From: Larix kaempferi
Taxonomy: Eukaryota; Streptophyta; Pinopsida; Pinales; Pinaceae
Direction of reading: 5' to 3'
NCBI GenBank assembly: GCA_027924585.1
Contig: BSBM01000442.1
Location: 2,418,001-2,482,000, forward strand
DNA length: 64,000 nt
The notes under the pieces were generated by a model. That model made no database searches and was not told where the DNA came from. It saw nothing but the letters and a program-made list of their open reading frames with translations. The first letter of the stretch is position 1; every line of letters starts with the position of its first letter. Below are positions 12,192 through 22,868 of the stretch, piece by piece. Position numbers and translations under genes: made by a program.

Positions 12192-13064
12192 TATTGATGC
12201 CTCGGATATCATAGCATCAATCAGAAAGGGATTCTCCCCGATAGATTATCCCAATTAGATTATCTATCGTTTGGTATAGGGAATCCGTCCGGTTAGCGGT
12301 TCCGGCAACTGTGGATTTGGAGTTTTATTCCAATTATACTGGTTATGGCCCGATCCTCCTTTCTTTTGGATTTTGTGTTTTATAGTGATATGCAAGTGCC
12401 TAGTCTAAGTTTAATCTAAATGCAAGACTGGAAACACAGATCTAAGTTTAAGACTGAAATAAATCTAACTATCCCTGCAAGGAGTGAATTAAAAGCATGA
12501 GCAATGAGCTGTAGGAGATATCTTAAAGAAAGAACAGATAGCCATTAAATCTTACAGGTAAAGCTACAGCAAAGATGAGAAATATCAGAATATAGCTTCT
12601 AATTTTATATGACACACATTCATTACTCATGAAACAGAGAATTCGTTTGCACATAAAAGAGTGAAAATAATTTGTTACAAAGAAATAATTCAGACAGTAA
12701 GAAAGATCTGACATTACAGTATGGAAGCCACCAGAATAATCCAATACACATCCATTCTTTATTCCCATGCAAAACGTCCTCTCCAAGATTTCATTAGAAG
12801 ATTTTATTTTCTCAAAACATGTGCAGGACAGCCCGTAAAAGTCTAGAAAATTAATTCCCTGCCAAAAGTCCTCTCTAATCCTTCCTAACTTCTATTTATA
12901 GTTACAAAATTTTCCCTTTGGGCCGCCACCTGGCCTTTTACACTTGTCATCTACAGGAATTTCCTCTATAATAGACAAAATGTGACTCCTTCCTTTTACA
13001 AAAGAAAATGGACGGTTGTCCCATAGCTCACGCTTTACACATTTGGGAGCTCACAAATACAACA
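12192..13064 (-). mobile_element. LTR a of Tat-like array
   Basis: About 870 bp, repeated at 14603-15491 and 21984-22837. The inner end is firm: in the second copy it reads ...GTCAACA directly before the primer site (mutated to ...TCAATA here). The outer end is set at TGTTG opposite CAACA, but no good polypurine tract precedes it, so it could lie up to about 100 bases inward. A TATA box (TATAAATAG on the minus strand, 12892-12900) fits an LTR promoter. ORF2 ends on one side and the gag leader starts on the other, so this LTR serves as the 3' end of one unit and the 5' end of the next. Confidence 0.75.
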
Positions 13065-13095
13065 TATCATAAATAATGCTCTGAAATCAGCGATT

Positions 13096-14545
13096 TCACT
13101 CCTGCACGTGTGCTTCAGTTGGAAGAGAGGCACTTGATCCAACAGTTGCTGCTTCTGTTGCCTTAGGAGAGGCACTCGAGCCCACTGGAGCTGCTGTTGT
13201 TGCTTGGGAAGAAGAAATCGAGCCAGCTGGAGTTTCTGTTACTGCTGGGAGAGAAGAGTCTGGGTTTGCTGTTGCTCCTGCCACTGCTGCTGCTTTCTTC
13301 TTCTCCTCCGCAATGTAACTATACCATATACCTGTGTCCCTTATGACTATGTTTGCGGAAGTAGGGAGCAATATTTTTTGAGAAGTTACATTTTTTCTAA
13401 GCTCTGCCCCAATGCCTTGAACTTCCGTTACTGCAGCTTGATGCACTTCTTTAAGCAAATGGTTGTGGACTGATGACATTCCAATATAATGTTGGAGGTC
13501 GTCAATTGCTAGGACATCAATTTTCTTCAGATATTCAGTTTGGATGCCTAGTTCTTCCTTCAGTTCAGCCAAGCGTTGTTCCTCACCCGCGAAATCATCG
13601 AGGGATTGCGGGAAATTCCATTTGTACCTGTCATGCACCCCCTGGATTCTTTGATATAAATTGTTGATCCTATCCCTTGTCCCTTGTACACTGGCCATTA
13701 GCTTACTTCCATAGCTTCTACAGAAGTCCAAAAGGGCTATATCTTCATTGAAACCCTCCACAGATTTGAATGGGAGATGTGTGGGGAAATCTACCTTTCC
13801 TTCTTGCCATTCTATATGGCTCAGGATGTTTTCCTTAACCCGAGTGTGCTTAGCTTTAAGCCTATGGGCCTCTGCATTAATATCTTTTAATCTGACCACC
13901 ATGGCCTTGAGGTTGCTAACTTCATTAGTGATTAGCTCCTGAGTGTCATATATTTGCTTCAGGATGCTGCAGGACAGCTCATGGAAGGGAGACATGTCCA
14001 TCGTTCTGCTCTCAGCTTGCTCTAATTGATCAGATAATGCCATATTGTCGGATTCTAGCTGGGATGCTTTATCTTCCGCTTCATTCTTCTCCGCTTCCAC
14101 AATCATTATCTGGAGTGTTAGTTGGTCCTTTTCCTCCTCCAGCTGGATATACTTGTCCGACAGCTCTTTGTGATCCGCAGACAAGCGATCATACCTGCTC
14201 ACCACGAGATCCTTGTAGGCTTTGTCCTTAGCCATGGTATGTTGTAGCATACAAGCTCTCTTCTTTGTCCATTCATTTTCTCTAATTATATCACCTACAT
14301 TGTCCAGTGATGCTTTCGTTGTCTCTACAACGGCAGATGCCATAGCTAAGGGATCCTTATCTGTATTCCGCATTACAGTGATCTCACGGTGGGTAATAAT
14401 ATCCTCCTGGGAGAATCTTTTGATCCTCTCTTTCGATTTGAAGACCATTTCCTTTCTCTTCTTGTCGTAGACAAAATCATTCCATCTGGAAACAATATGT
14501 TCTCCTGATGGAGTGTACGGGACGATTGGGAGATCCATAATGTCT
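13096..14545 (-). pseudogene. ORF2 (coiled coil), C-terminal two thirds, in a deleted unit
   Basis: Homolog of ORF2 from the MDLPIVPYTPS block to the natural stop (TGA at 13096-13098, after TEAHVQE). The frame is open throughout, with a long heptad-rich central region and an Ala/Ser/Pro/Thr-rich tail. The upstream end is artificial: it is fused near 14545 to a 27-base piece of the minisatellite region and then to primer-site leader. ORF1 and the first 190 or so codons of the coiled-coil part are deleted. The frame opens further upstream through leader sequence, but that extension is not real protein. Confidence 0.75.
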
Positions 14546-14602
14546 AGAATCAGACAAAGTAAAGGCGTCCGCAACTCAGGCCCTCCTTCTAGTGCCAAAA
14601 AC
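14546..14602 (-). other. Deletion junction: ORF2 / minisatellite fragment / primer-site leader
   Basis: Positions 14552-14578 match 4214-4240 of the minisatellite region, and 14576-14600 match the leader and primer site of copy 1 (12165-12189). The whole gag-pol, most of the minisatellite, ORF1 and the start of ORF2 are missing between them. The unit is therefore a small deletion derivative with an internal region of about 1.5 kb between two LTRs. Confidence 0.7.
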
Positions 14603-15491
14603 TGTTGACGCCTCGGATATCGTAGCATCAATCAGAAAGGGATTCTCCCCGATAGATTATCCCAATTAGATTATCTATCGTTTGGTATAGGGAATCCGTC
14701 CGGTTAGCGGTTCCGGCAACCGTGGATTTGGAGTTTTATTCCAATTATACCGGTTATGGCCCGATCCACCTTTCTTTTGGATTTTATGTTTTATAGTGAT
14801 ATGCAAGTGCCTAGTCTAAGTTTAATCTAAATGCAAGACTGGAAACACAGATCTAAAATTAAGACTGAAATAAATCTAACTATCCCTGCAAGAAGCGAAT
14901 TAAAAGCATGAGCAATGAGCTGTAGGAGATATCTTAAAGAAAGAATAGATAGCTATTAAATCTTACAGGTAAATCTACAGCAAAGATGAGAAATATCAGA
15001 AGATAGCTTCTAATTTTATATGACACACATTCATTACTCATGAAACAGAGAATTCGTTTGCATAGAAAAGAGTGAAAATAATTTGTTACAAAGAAATAAT
15101 TCAGACAGTAAGAAAGATCTGACATTACAGTATGGAAGCCACTAGAATAATCCAATACACATCCATTCTTTATTCCCATGCAAAACATCCTCTCCAGGCT
15201 TTCATTAGAAGATTTTATTTTCTCAAAACATGTGCAGGACAGCCCGTACAAGTCTAGAAAATTAATTCCCTGCCAAAAGTCCTCTCTAATCCTTCCTAAC
15301 TTCTATTTATAGTTACAAAATTTGCCCTTTGGGCTGCCACCTGGCCTTTTACACTTGTCATCTACAGGAATTTCCTCTATAATAGACAAAATGTGACTCC
15401 TTCCTTTTACAAAAGAAAATATTTAAAAAAGAAAATGGACAGTTGTCCCATAGCTCACGCTTTACACATTTGGGAGCTCACAAATAAAACA
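14603..15491 (-). mobile_element. LTR b of Tat-like array
   Basis: Closest to complete: on the plus strand it starts TGTTGACG next to the primer-site block and ends near AAAACA. The TATA box lies at 15303-15311. It differs from LTR a by a short duplication of a GAAAAT-type stretch near 15415-15435. ORF2 of the copy-2 unit ends 31 bases beyond its right edge. The outer limit carries the same uncertainty as LTR a. Confidence 0.75.
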
Positions 15492-15522
15492 TATCAGAAA
15501 TAATGCTCTGAATTCAACGATT

Positions 15523-17564
15523 TCACTCTTGCACGTGTGCTTCAGTTGGAAGAGAGGCACTCAGTCCAACAGTTGCTGCTTCTGTTGCCTTAGGAGAGGC
15601 ACTCGAGCCCACTGGAGCTGCCGGTGCTGCTTGGGAAGAAGAAATCGAGCCAGCTGGAGTTTCTGTTACTGCTGGGAGAGAAGAGTTTGGGTTTGTTGTT
15701 GCTCCTGCCACTGCTGCTCCTCCTCCGCAATGTAACTATACCATATACCTGTGTCCCTTATGACTATGTTTGTGGAAGCAGGGAGCAAGATTTTCTGAGA
15801 AGTTACATTTTTTCTAAGCTCTGCCCCAATGCCTTGAACTTCCGTTACTGCAGCTTGATGCACTTCTTTAAGCAAATGGCTGTGGACTGATGACATTCCA
15901 ATATAATGTTGGAGGTCGTCAATTGCTAGGACATCAATTTTCTTCACATATTCAGTTTGGATTCCTAGTTCTTCCTTCAGTTCAGCCAAGCGTTGTTCCT
16001 CACCCGGGAAATCATCGAGGGATTGCGGGAAATTCAATTTGCACCTGTCATGCACCCCCTGGATTCTTTGATATAAACTGTTGATCCTATCCCTTGTCCC
16101 TTGTACACTGGCCATTAGCTTATTTCCACAGCTTCTGCAGAAGTCCAAAAGGGCTATATCTTCATTGAAACCCTCGACAGATTTGAATGGGAGATGTGTC
16201 GTGAAATCTACCTTTCCTTCTCGCCATTCTATTTGGCTCAGGATGTTTGCCTTAACCCGAGTGTGCTTAGCTTTAAGCCTATGGGCCTCTGCATTAATAC
16301 CTTTTAATCTAACCACCATGGCCTTGAGCTTGCTAACTTCATTAGTGATTAGATCCTGAGTGTCATATATTTGCTTCAGGATGCTGCAGGACAGCTCATG
16401 GAAGGGAGACATGTCCATCGTTCTTCTCTCGTCTTGTTCTAATTGCTCAGCTAATGCCAGCTTGTCTGATTCTAGATGGGATGCTTTATCTTCCGCTTCA
16501 TTCTTCTCCTCTTCCACAATCATTATCTGTAGTGTTATTTGGTCCTTTTCCTCCTCCAGCTGGATATACTTGTCCGACAACTCTTTGTGATCCGCAGACA
16601 AGCGATCATACCTGTTCACCACAAGATCCCTGTAGGCTTTCTCCTTAGCCATGGTATGTTGTAGCATACGAGCTCTCTTCTTTGTCGATTCATTTTCTCT
16701 AATTATATCACCTACATTATCTAGTGATGCTTTCGCTGTCTCTGCAACGGCAGATGCCATAGCTAAGGGATCCTTATCTGTATTCCGCATTACAGTGATC
16801 TCACGCTGGGTAATAATATCGTCCTGGAAGAATCTTTTGATCCTCTCTTCCGATTTGAAGACCATTGCCTTTCTCTTCTTGTCGTAGACAAACTCATTCC
16901 ATCTGGACACGGTATGTTCTCCTGATGGAGTGTACGGGATGATTGGGAGATCCATAATGTCTATTTCTATTTTCGTTGGTGGGGTCTGGACTACCTGAGC
17001 GGGATCTGTTCCCACATTTTGAGTACCAGAGCCACCTGCTTGGGCTGCATCCGTCTCCATATTTTGAATGCCTGAGACACTTGTTTGAGGTATTTCAATC
17101 TCCATGTCCTGTGCACCGGAGCCACCTTCCTGGGCATCTTCACCTGCTTTAAGCTCTTCTTTTGCTTTCCGCTCTACCTAAGCTTGTTCAGCTTGCAGGT
17201 GATCTTCATTCTCTTTCCGTTGCCTTTCATCTTCACCCTCTTTCTGCTGCTGGGCTTCCTCAGCCTCTTTCTGCAGCCTCTCACTTTCTGCTTCTAGCTG
17301 CAATCTGGCAACTTCAGCTTCTTGCAGCAACCTCGCTTCCTCAGCTTCCTGCTGTAATATGGCTTCTTCAGCTTCTCGTAATAGCCTTGCTTCCTCAGCT
17401 TCCTGCTGTAATCTGGCTTCTTCAGCTTCTTGTAGTAGCCTTGCTTCCTCTTTTAATTTGAGCTCTTCTTGAGCTCGGGCCCCATCCGCTTCTTTGTCTT
17501 TCTGCTGGCTGGTCTTCTGGGTCCTGGTAGAGCTAGAAATTGCTCCACTTCCTTGGCGAAAGGT
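15523..17564 (-). pseudogene. ORF2 (coiled coil) of Tat-like element, copy 2
   Basis: Reads on from the ORF1 TGA (17565-17567) in the same frame. First come 154 codons without any ATG (linker, then Glu/Ala/Arg-rich heptads), then the first ATG at 17105, then the coiled-coil body. Decay is light: a TAG near 17178 (the other copies have GAG or GAT) and a small deletion near 15711 that shifts the last 60 or so codons. The body has several coiled-coil stretches, a globular middle (SVEGFNEDI, LDFCRS), and a low-complexity Ala/Ser/Thr tail. No nuclear, membrane or enzymatic motif is obvious. The function is unknown. Confidence 0.72.
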
Positions 17565-18920
17565 TCACAGCTCAGTCATGTTGCTGATGCCTCTGAATAC
17601 CTCCTCCTCGGCATCATGATAATGAGAGTACTCAAAATGAGCATAAATTTCCCTACAATGCTCGGCCACTTTTCCCTTCCTGTCATTCCTGTGGAAGATT
17701 ACCTCGCCGAAGTGGAAGGATTTCAGCTCCTGAACAAATTCTTCGGCTGAGGCCACCCCCGAGAACTTGTAAGCTCCTATGAAAAAAGGTAGAGGGGGAA
17801 AGGAGGCCTTATGTTGCTTGTTGAGCACGGCTCCAATTCCATCCAGGAAAATATGTCTTACTGCCTCTTTAAGGACCACATAATCTATAGCATATCTTGG
17901 CAAAATATATGGAGCTTTAGTTCCTCCAAACATTCTGAGATAGGTGCCTTGATCCGAGAAATAAAAATCTCCATAATTTTCAAGGACTTCCATGGCATTC
18001 TCCGACAGGCAGTTGGGCTCTTCCTTAAATAGTTGCTCATATAGGGGCATGATGAACCCCTCACAGATGAGCTTATAGCTGCGTTTGTAATTCTTTGCCC
18101 ACAACATCCTGAAAGCGGTAAAAACCGGGGTGTTGGCCTTGTCCCATGTGCAGCCTAATTTGGGAAAAGATAACTTGGCCAAAATACAATCAATAAGATA
18201 TGAGGACATGTAGAATTTTGCCTTCTTTAAGGCCAGTCCTTCTCTTGCAGCAACTATCATTGAGGACAAACTGTCTGACAGGAGAGTGGCCCAGTCAAAC
18301 ACAGTTCCTTTAAAAGCCACGAAGTGGATGATGGGAATCCATTGAATCTTATACACGGTGCCATCAGGCATGCCGAAGATTCTGCACAACATCAAGGTAA
18401 TCAACCTGAATGGAGGTCTCAGATACTGGACGTCGTATTCATCGTTACCTTTATTTCTTAGATGCTTTCCTGCGACCAGTAATTTTTTGGCCATGTCAAC
18501 GTTGTTCATTTTGCTCAGCCATTCATTAGTCAGAGCTTGCTGGGAGCGGGGAAATTTATAGGCTGCGACAAGGTATGCTGGGTGAAATGAGGCAATGGCT
18601 ATCTTCCTGCTGTCATGAATTACTCTTCCTTCCGCATCGGCATGTTGGAGTATCCACCCGATTACTTCAGCACATGGGAATAGTTCAGGGCGGGTAGCAG
18701 CCCTGGCTATGCCTGAAGTCCTGATATTAATATAGATCTGCTCCTCTTCCAGTAACATATCCGGAATATCTTGGTCTCGGATCATCCTATAGATGTCACC
18801 CCATCTGATTTCAGGAGGAATACCGGTGGTGCACCTAGTATCCTGGAGTGTGGTCTCAGTTCTAAGTGGTGTAGGCTGTTTTTCTGTCATCTTAGCCTTC
18901 TTCCTACCACCTTTTGGCAT
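17565..18920 (-). CDS. ORF1 of Tat-like element, copy 2, intact 451 codons
   Basis: The only undamaged copy of ORF1. It begins with a basic, Lys/Arg-rich segment (MPKGGRKKAK), then a conserved helical body with about 11 Cys and many aromatic residues. It has blocks such as EIRWGDIYR, GIARAATRPELFPC, FHPAYL, KIQWIPIIHFVAFKG, MSSYLIDCILAKLSFP and SFPPLPFFIGAYKFSG. The MSSYLIDCI block, preceded by a long helix, loosely recalls the plant-retrotransposon ORFs of Athila type, but I cannot assign a family. There is no signal peptide or membrane helix, so an envelope role is unlikely. It ends in TGA, followed in the same frame by ORF2. Start chosen at the ATG conserved in all three copies. Confidence 0.75.
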   Translation of the reverse strand: MPKGGRKKAKMTEKQPTPLRTETTLQDTRCTTGIPPEIRWGDIYRMIRDQDIPDMLLEEEQIYINIRTSGIARAATRPELFPCAEVIGWILQHADAEGRVIHDSRKIAIASFHPAYLVAAYKFPRSQQALTNEWLSKMNNVDMAKKLLVAGKHLRNKGNDEYDVQYLRPPFRLITLMLCRIFGMPDGTVYKIQWIPIIHFVAFKGTVFDWATLLSDSLSSMIVAAREGLALKKAKFYMSSYLIDCILAKLSFPKLGCTWDKANTPVFTAFRMLWAKNYKRSYKLICEGFIMPLYEQLFKEEPNCLSENAMEVLENYGDFYFSDQGTYLRMFGGTKAPYILPRYAIDYVVLKEAVRHIFLDGIGAVLNKQHKASFPPLPFFIGAYKFSGVASAEEFVQELKSFHFGEVIFHRNDRKGKVAEHCREIYAHFEYSHYHDAEEEVFRGISNMTEL

Positions 18921-19749
18921 TTTGACTTATCCCTGATGGCAACCAAATACAAGTCATTATAATATTGAGCGACATACTGTGAGATTTTAACAGAGAGCAT
19001 CACCATTTTAACATGTCAATGAGATAAATGCAATGTGAAGCTGCATGTTAGGAAGCAAAATGCACCATTTCAATAGGAAACATAGATTTTAAAAATTGAT
19101 TCTTTTAAAGGGACGGGTTTGGAATGCTCCGAAAGGATAGGTGTGTTGCGGAAGAAATCCGCTTTCGGTATAGCTCCAGGGGAGGAGGTGCCCTTCATTT
19201 TGGTTCAAAAGGTAAATGGTCGGTTAGTTCAGCTTGATAAAAATTTAAAACGAAGCCAGAGATGGCTCTCCGCGTTGATGAACATGCGAGGGGCTCGGTC
19301 GGCCGCCAGGGTTTACTTATCGTATTTTGACGTGAAGCTCTATGGTAGGCTTGGATTTCGAACAAGGGTGACGGGGCCAGGAATACTGCTGAAGAAAAAA
19401 AAAGGTTCGAGTGGTCATAGGTTTGGATTTCAGCTAATAGAGATGAGACCTTAACGGGGTTTGGTGACTTTTAACAGCAAAAAAAAAATAACGATGTATG
19501 CGGCCAGGGTAGGAGTTTGGAAAGATTCCACCCGTCAGAATTGACGCTCAAACGTTTTCACAATTTATTTGTTTTTTATATGACGGGAGATATGAAATTT
19601 AGATCATATTTGATGGGCAAAATAGCCCATGACGGGCATTTTGCCCATCAAAATCCAACCAATTCCTATCGTCTTTGAAAAAGAACAAAACAAAGGTAAT
19701 TTGATGCTTGGAAGAAACAAATTTAACGGTTGAAACATCCTACCTGGCA
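18921..19749 (-). other. Noncoding internal region of Tat-like element, copy 2 (truncated)
   Basis: Matches 2704-3530 and 26276-27103. It contains the best-preserved hairpin (19609-19652). At about 19749 it is fused to the archaeal-type RNase H of a second gag-pol fragment; the minisatellite, integrase and reverse transcriptase that should lie between are deleted. Confidence 0.7.
19609..19652. repeat. Conserved hairpin (inverted repeat), copy 2
   Basis: Arms 19609-19628 and 19634-19652 pair perfectly apart from one bulged A, with a 5-base loop. This is the least decayed of three copies. Confidence 0.65.
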
Positions 19750-21982
19750 CAAGACAAAAAATACTTGTTTCTTTTTGGATCCATCAGAACACAGCCGGCT
19801 CCGGATCCTTCCTGAGTTTTAGACCCATCAAAGTATAATGTCCAGAAAATATCTTTTGATTCAACTAAGTTAGTATCTCTGTGATCAAAATCAGTAACTA
19901 GACTAACTATGTTACAATCAACATCATCAGTACGCGAGAAATGAAGGAGATCGGACTGTTTATCTGATTCATGGCTAATGGCTTCAGACTGATAATTACC
20001 CGGATCCATTTCTAAGAAATAATTCCCCAGAACTGAGGATGAGAAAGCTACAGCCTCATTTTTTTCTTCTAACTGAGTTACGTTCTGCTTCATATGAGGT
20101 TCTCTCAAGAGTTGAATCTGATTCTGCCTGTTCTGATAAGGCAACCACAGATTAGACCAATCAGTAGCAAAGTAGCCACTCAGCTTGGTAGACCAATCCC
20201 TACTTAAAATCAGCCCATAGGCTTCAGGAATATCGACCACCATTATGTCAATGAATTGACAGACTCTAGGGTCAGCTGATAATCTAATGAGGACGTCTTT
20301 CATCTCCCCAATTACTTTGACAACAGTCCTATCTAATTGGATAATTTGGGCTAGAGATGGCACAGGCTGCCCGTTAATTTTTTTACAAATGGACAGTGGC
20401 ATGACGTTTGAGGATGCCCCAGAATCTACCAAACAGTTGTGAACATTATGGTTGAAAATTTCAAAAGTTAATAGGAAAGGCAATGTTTGAGATTTAGATT
20501 TCCCACCGATGCTAGCCTCATTAATTTCGGGATTGTCTTGAGAGTCCGTTAATGGAGTGCTGATCTGGGGTTGCAGAACATGGAGCAGCTTGTCTCGTTG
20601 ATGGGGCAAGCTGCACATGTCAAATATTGACACATTTGCTTTGACCTTCTTGATATCTTCAATAATATCATATCCTATGTCAAATTCGTTCCCAATTCGA
20701 GCTTGCTGATCTGTTTTGCTCGTTGTGACCTTAAGTGGCTGAACTATGGTGTCAGCGTCTGGCTGCTTGGTCGCTGTTTGGCTAACTTTTGGCTGCGGTG
20801 GGATAATTGTTATATGCCTCCTAGGTGATTCTTTTGAAACTTTAGGCTTATGATGAGCCGTGCTTGGCGTGGGATCCGCAATAGGACCTTTGCTGCGAGT
20901 AGCAACGTTTACGGTAGAGGGAGAGCTTTCTATGGGATCTTCTTTTGTTGATTCAGTCATAGGTACCCAATCCCATAGCACATAGTAGTGTCCGAGGTTG
21001 GTTCCTCTAACTTAGGGCTCGATTCCTCTGGAGAATCATCTTGGTTTGGGATCTGTGAATCTAGCATTTGGTTCATGACTAAGCTCATGGAATTAATCCA
21101 TTGCGGGCAGCTCTTTTCCAAATGTGGTTCTTGATGAAAAGTGCAGAAATTTTCCATCCCGATTTCATTGAGGTTCAAAACCGGATAAGTATTCATCGGT
21201 GGATGAGTTTGATCACCGTCTTCCCTCCTTTTATAAAATGGCTTGAAAGGTTTCCTAGATGTGCTAGCAGCCTTGTCTTTCTAGAGGTCTACAATTTTAT
21301 TAGATAATTTCTGCATCATCTTGACTACATTTTCCATGTCTGTAGATGGATCTTCTTTACCTCTAGTGAGCAGTAAGGTCTTTTTATTAGCTGCTGGTTT
21401 TGGTTCTACATCTAAGGCATGTTTAGCAATGCTATCAACTTCTTCTTCTACCTTTCTAACTTCCTCAAAGTTCTCTATCAGGGTAGTTTTCTTGGACCTT
21501 TTTACGAACATTGCTATGGGTCCTTCAAGAGCTGTGGTGTAGTATTCAATCAGAGATTCCTCCGCTGGTTTATTAGCTTCACTGAAGTTATTTAACAACG
21601 TTGTGAATCTTTGATTAAAGTCTTGAACATTTTCTTTCTTTTCCATTCTCATGGATAAGAGTTCTTTCATAAGTGTTGCCACAGTCTTTTGGTTTCCGTA
21701 TTTCTTTAAGAAACAATTTTCGAACTCATCCCAACTAGAGATTGAGCTGGGTTGTAGGCTAAAGTACCAGGATGATACTTTTGGCTCAAATGTATATGGA
21801 AACAGCCTGCAGACTACGCCTTCATGCTGTACGTTCAAAAGATTCAGAGCTAAGTAGAAACTCTTGAGATGGTCTTCTGCTGAAATAGCTTTCCCTGGGT
21901 CGAACTTAGGTAAGACCTTTTCTGGATTTTTCAAAAGATTATGGAATGGCCCAGCTAGATTCAGCGCTCCCCTTGCTCTCCA
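19750..21982 (-). pseudogene. Gag-protease-RNase H fragment of Tat-like element, copy 2
   Basis: Second copy of gag-pol from within gag (about 60 codons into the gag core alignment) to the first motif of the archaeal-type RNase H (LYFDGSKTQEGSGAG). It is truncated at both ends by internal deletions. The protease has an intact DSGA (copy 1 has DSRA). The codon that is a stop at 9756 in copy 1 is Glu here, showing that Gag and Pol form one frame. Damage: a TAG near 21282 and a one-base deletion near 20980. It lies directly downstream of LTR c, but the primer site and gag start are lost. Confidence 0.85.
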
Positions 21983-21983
21983 A

Positions 21984-22837
21984 TAGATTATCTACCGATA
22001 GATTATCCCAATTAGATTATCTACCGTTTGGTATAGGGAATCTGTCCGGTTAGCGGTTTCGGAAACCGTGGATTTGGAGTTTTATTCCAATTATACCGGT
22101 TATGGCCCGATCCACCTTTCTTTTGGATTTTATGTTTTATAGTGTCATGCAAGTGCCTAGTCTAAGTTTAATCTAAATGCAAGACTGGAAACACAGATCT
22201 AAAATTAAGACTGAAATAAATCTAACTATCCCTGCAAGAAGCGAATTAAAAGCATGAGCAATGAGCTGTAGGAGATATCTTAAAGAAAGAACAGATAGCC
22301 ATTAAATCTTACAGGTAAAGCTACAACAAAGATGAGAAATATCAAAAGATAGCTTCTAATTTTATATGACACACATTCATTACTCATGAAACAGAGAATT
22401 TGTTTGCACAGAAAAGAGTGAAAATAATTTGTTACAAAGAAATAATTCAGACAGTAAGAAAGATCTGACATTATAGTATGGAAGCCACCAGAATAATCCA
22501 ATACACATCCATTCTTTATTCCCATGCAAAACGTCCTCTCTAGGCTTTCATTAGAAGATTTTATTTTCTCAAAACATGTGGAGGACAGCCCGTACAAGTC
22601 TAGAAAATTAATTCCCTGCCAAAAGTACTCTCTAATCCTTCCTAACTTCTATTTATAGTTACAAAATTTTCCCTTTGGGCTGCCACCTGGCCTTTTACAC
22701 TTGTCATCTACAGGAATTTCCTCTATAATAGAAAAAATGTGACTCCTTCCTTTTACAAAAGAAAATATTTAAAAAAGAAAATGGACGGTTGTCCCATAGC
22801 TCACGCTTTACACATTTGGGAGCTCACAAATACAACA
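21984..22837 (-). mobile_element. LTR c of Tat-like array, truncated at its inner end
   Basis: Matches LTRs a and b except that the last 50 or so bases next to the primer site are missing. The junction with gag (about 21982) carries a small repeated GATAGATTATC-like stretch, as expected for an imprecise deletion repair. The TATA box is at 22649-22657. Confidence 0.75.
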
Positions 22838-22868
22838 TATAAGAAATAATGCTCTGAAATCAGCGATT

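Noticed and set aside
13096-14631. Extended 511-codon frame starting inside the LTR end
   Set aside because: The first 30 or so codons are LTR, primer-site and minisatellite sequence joined by a deletion; the real ORF2 homology starts near 14545.
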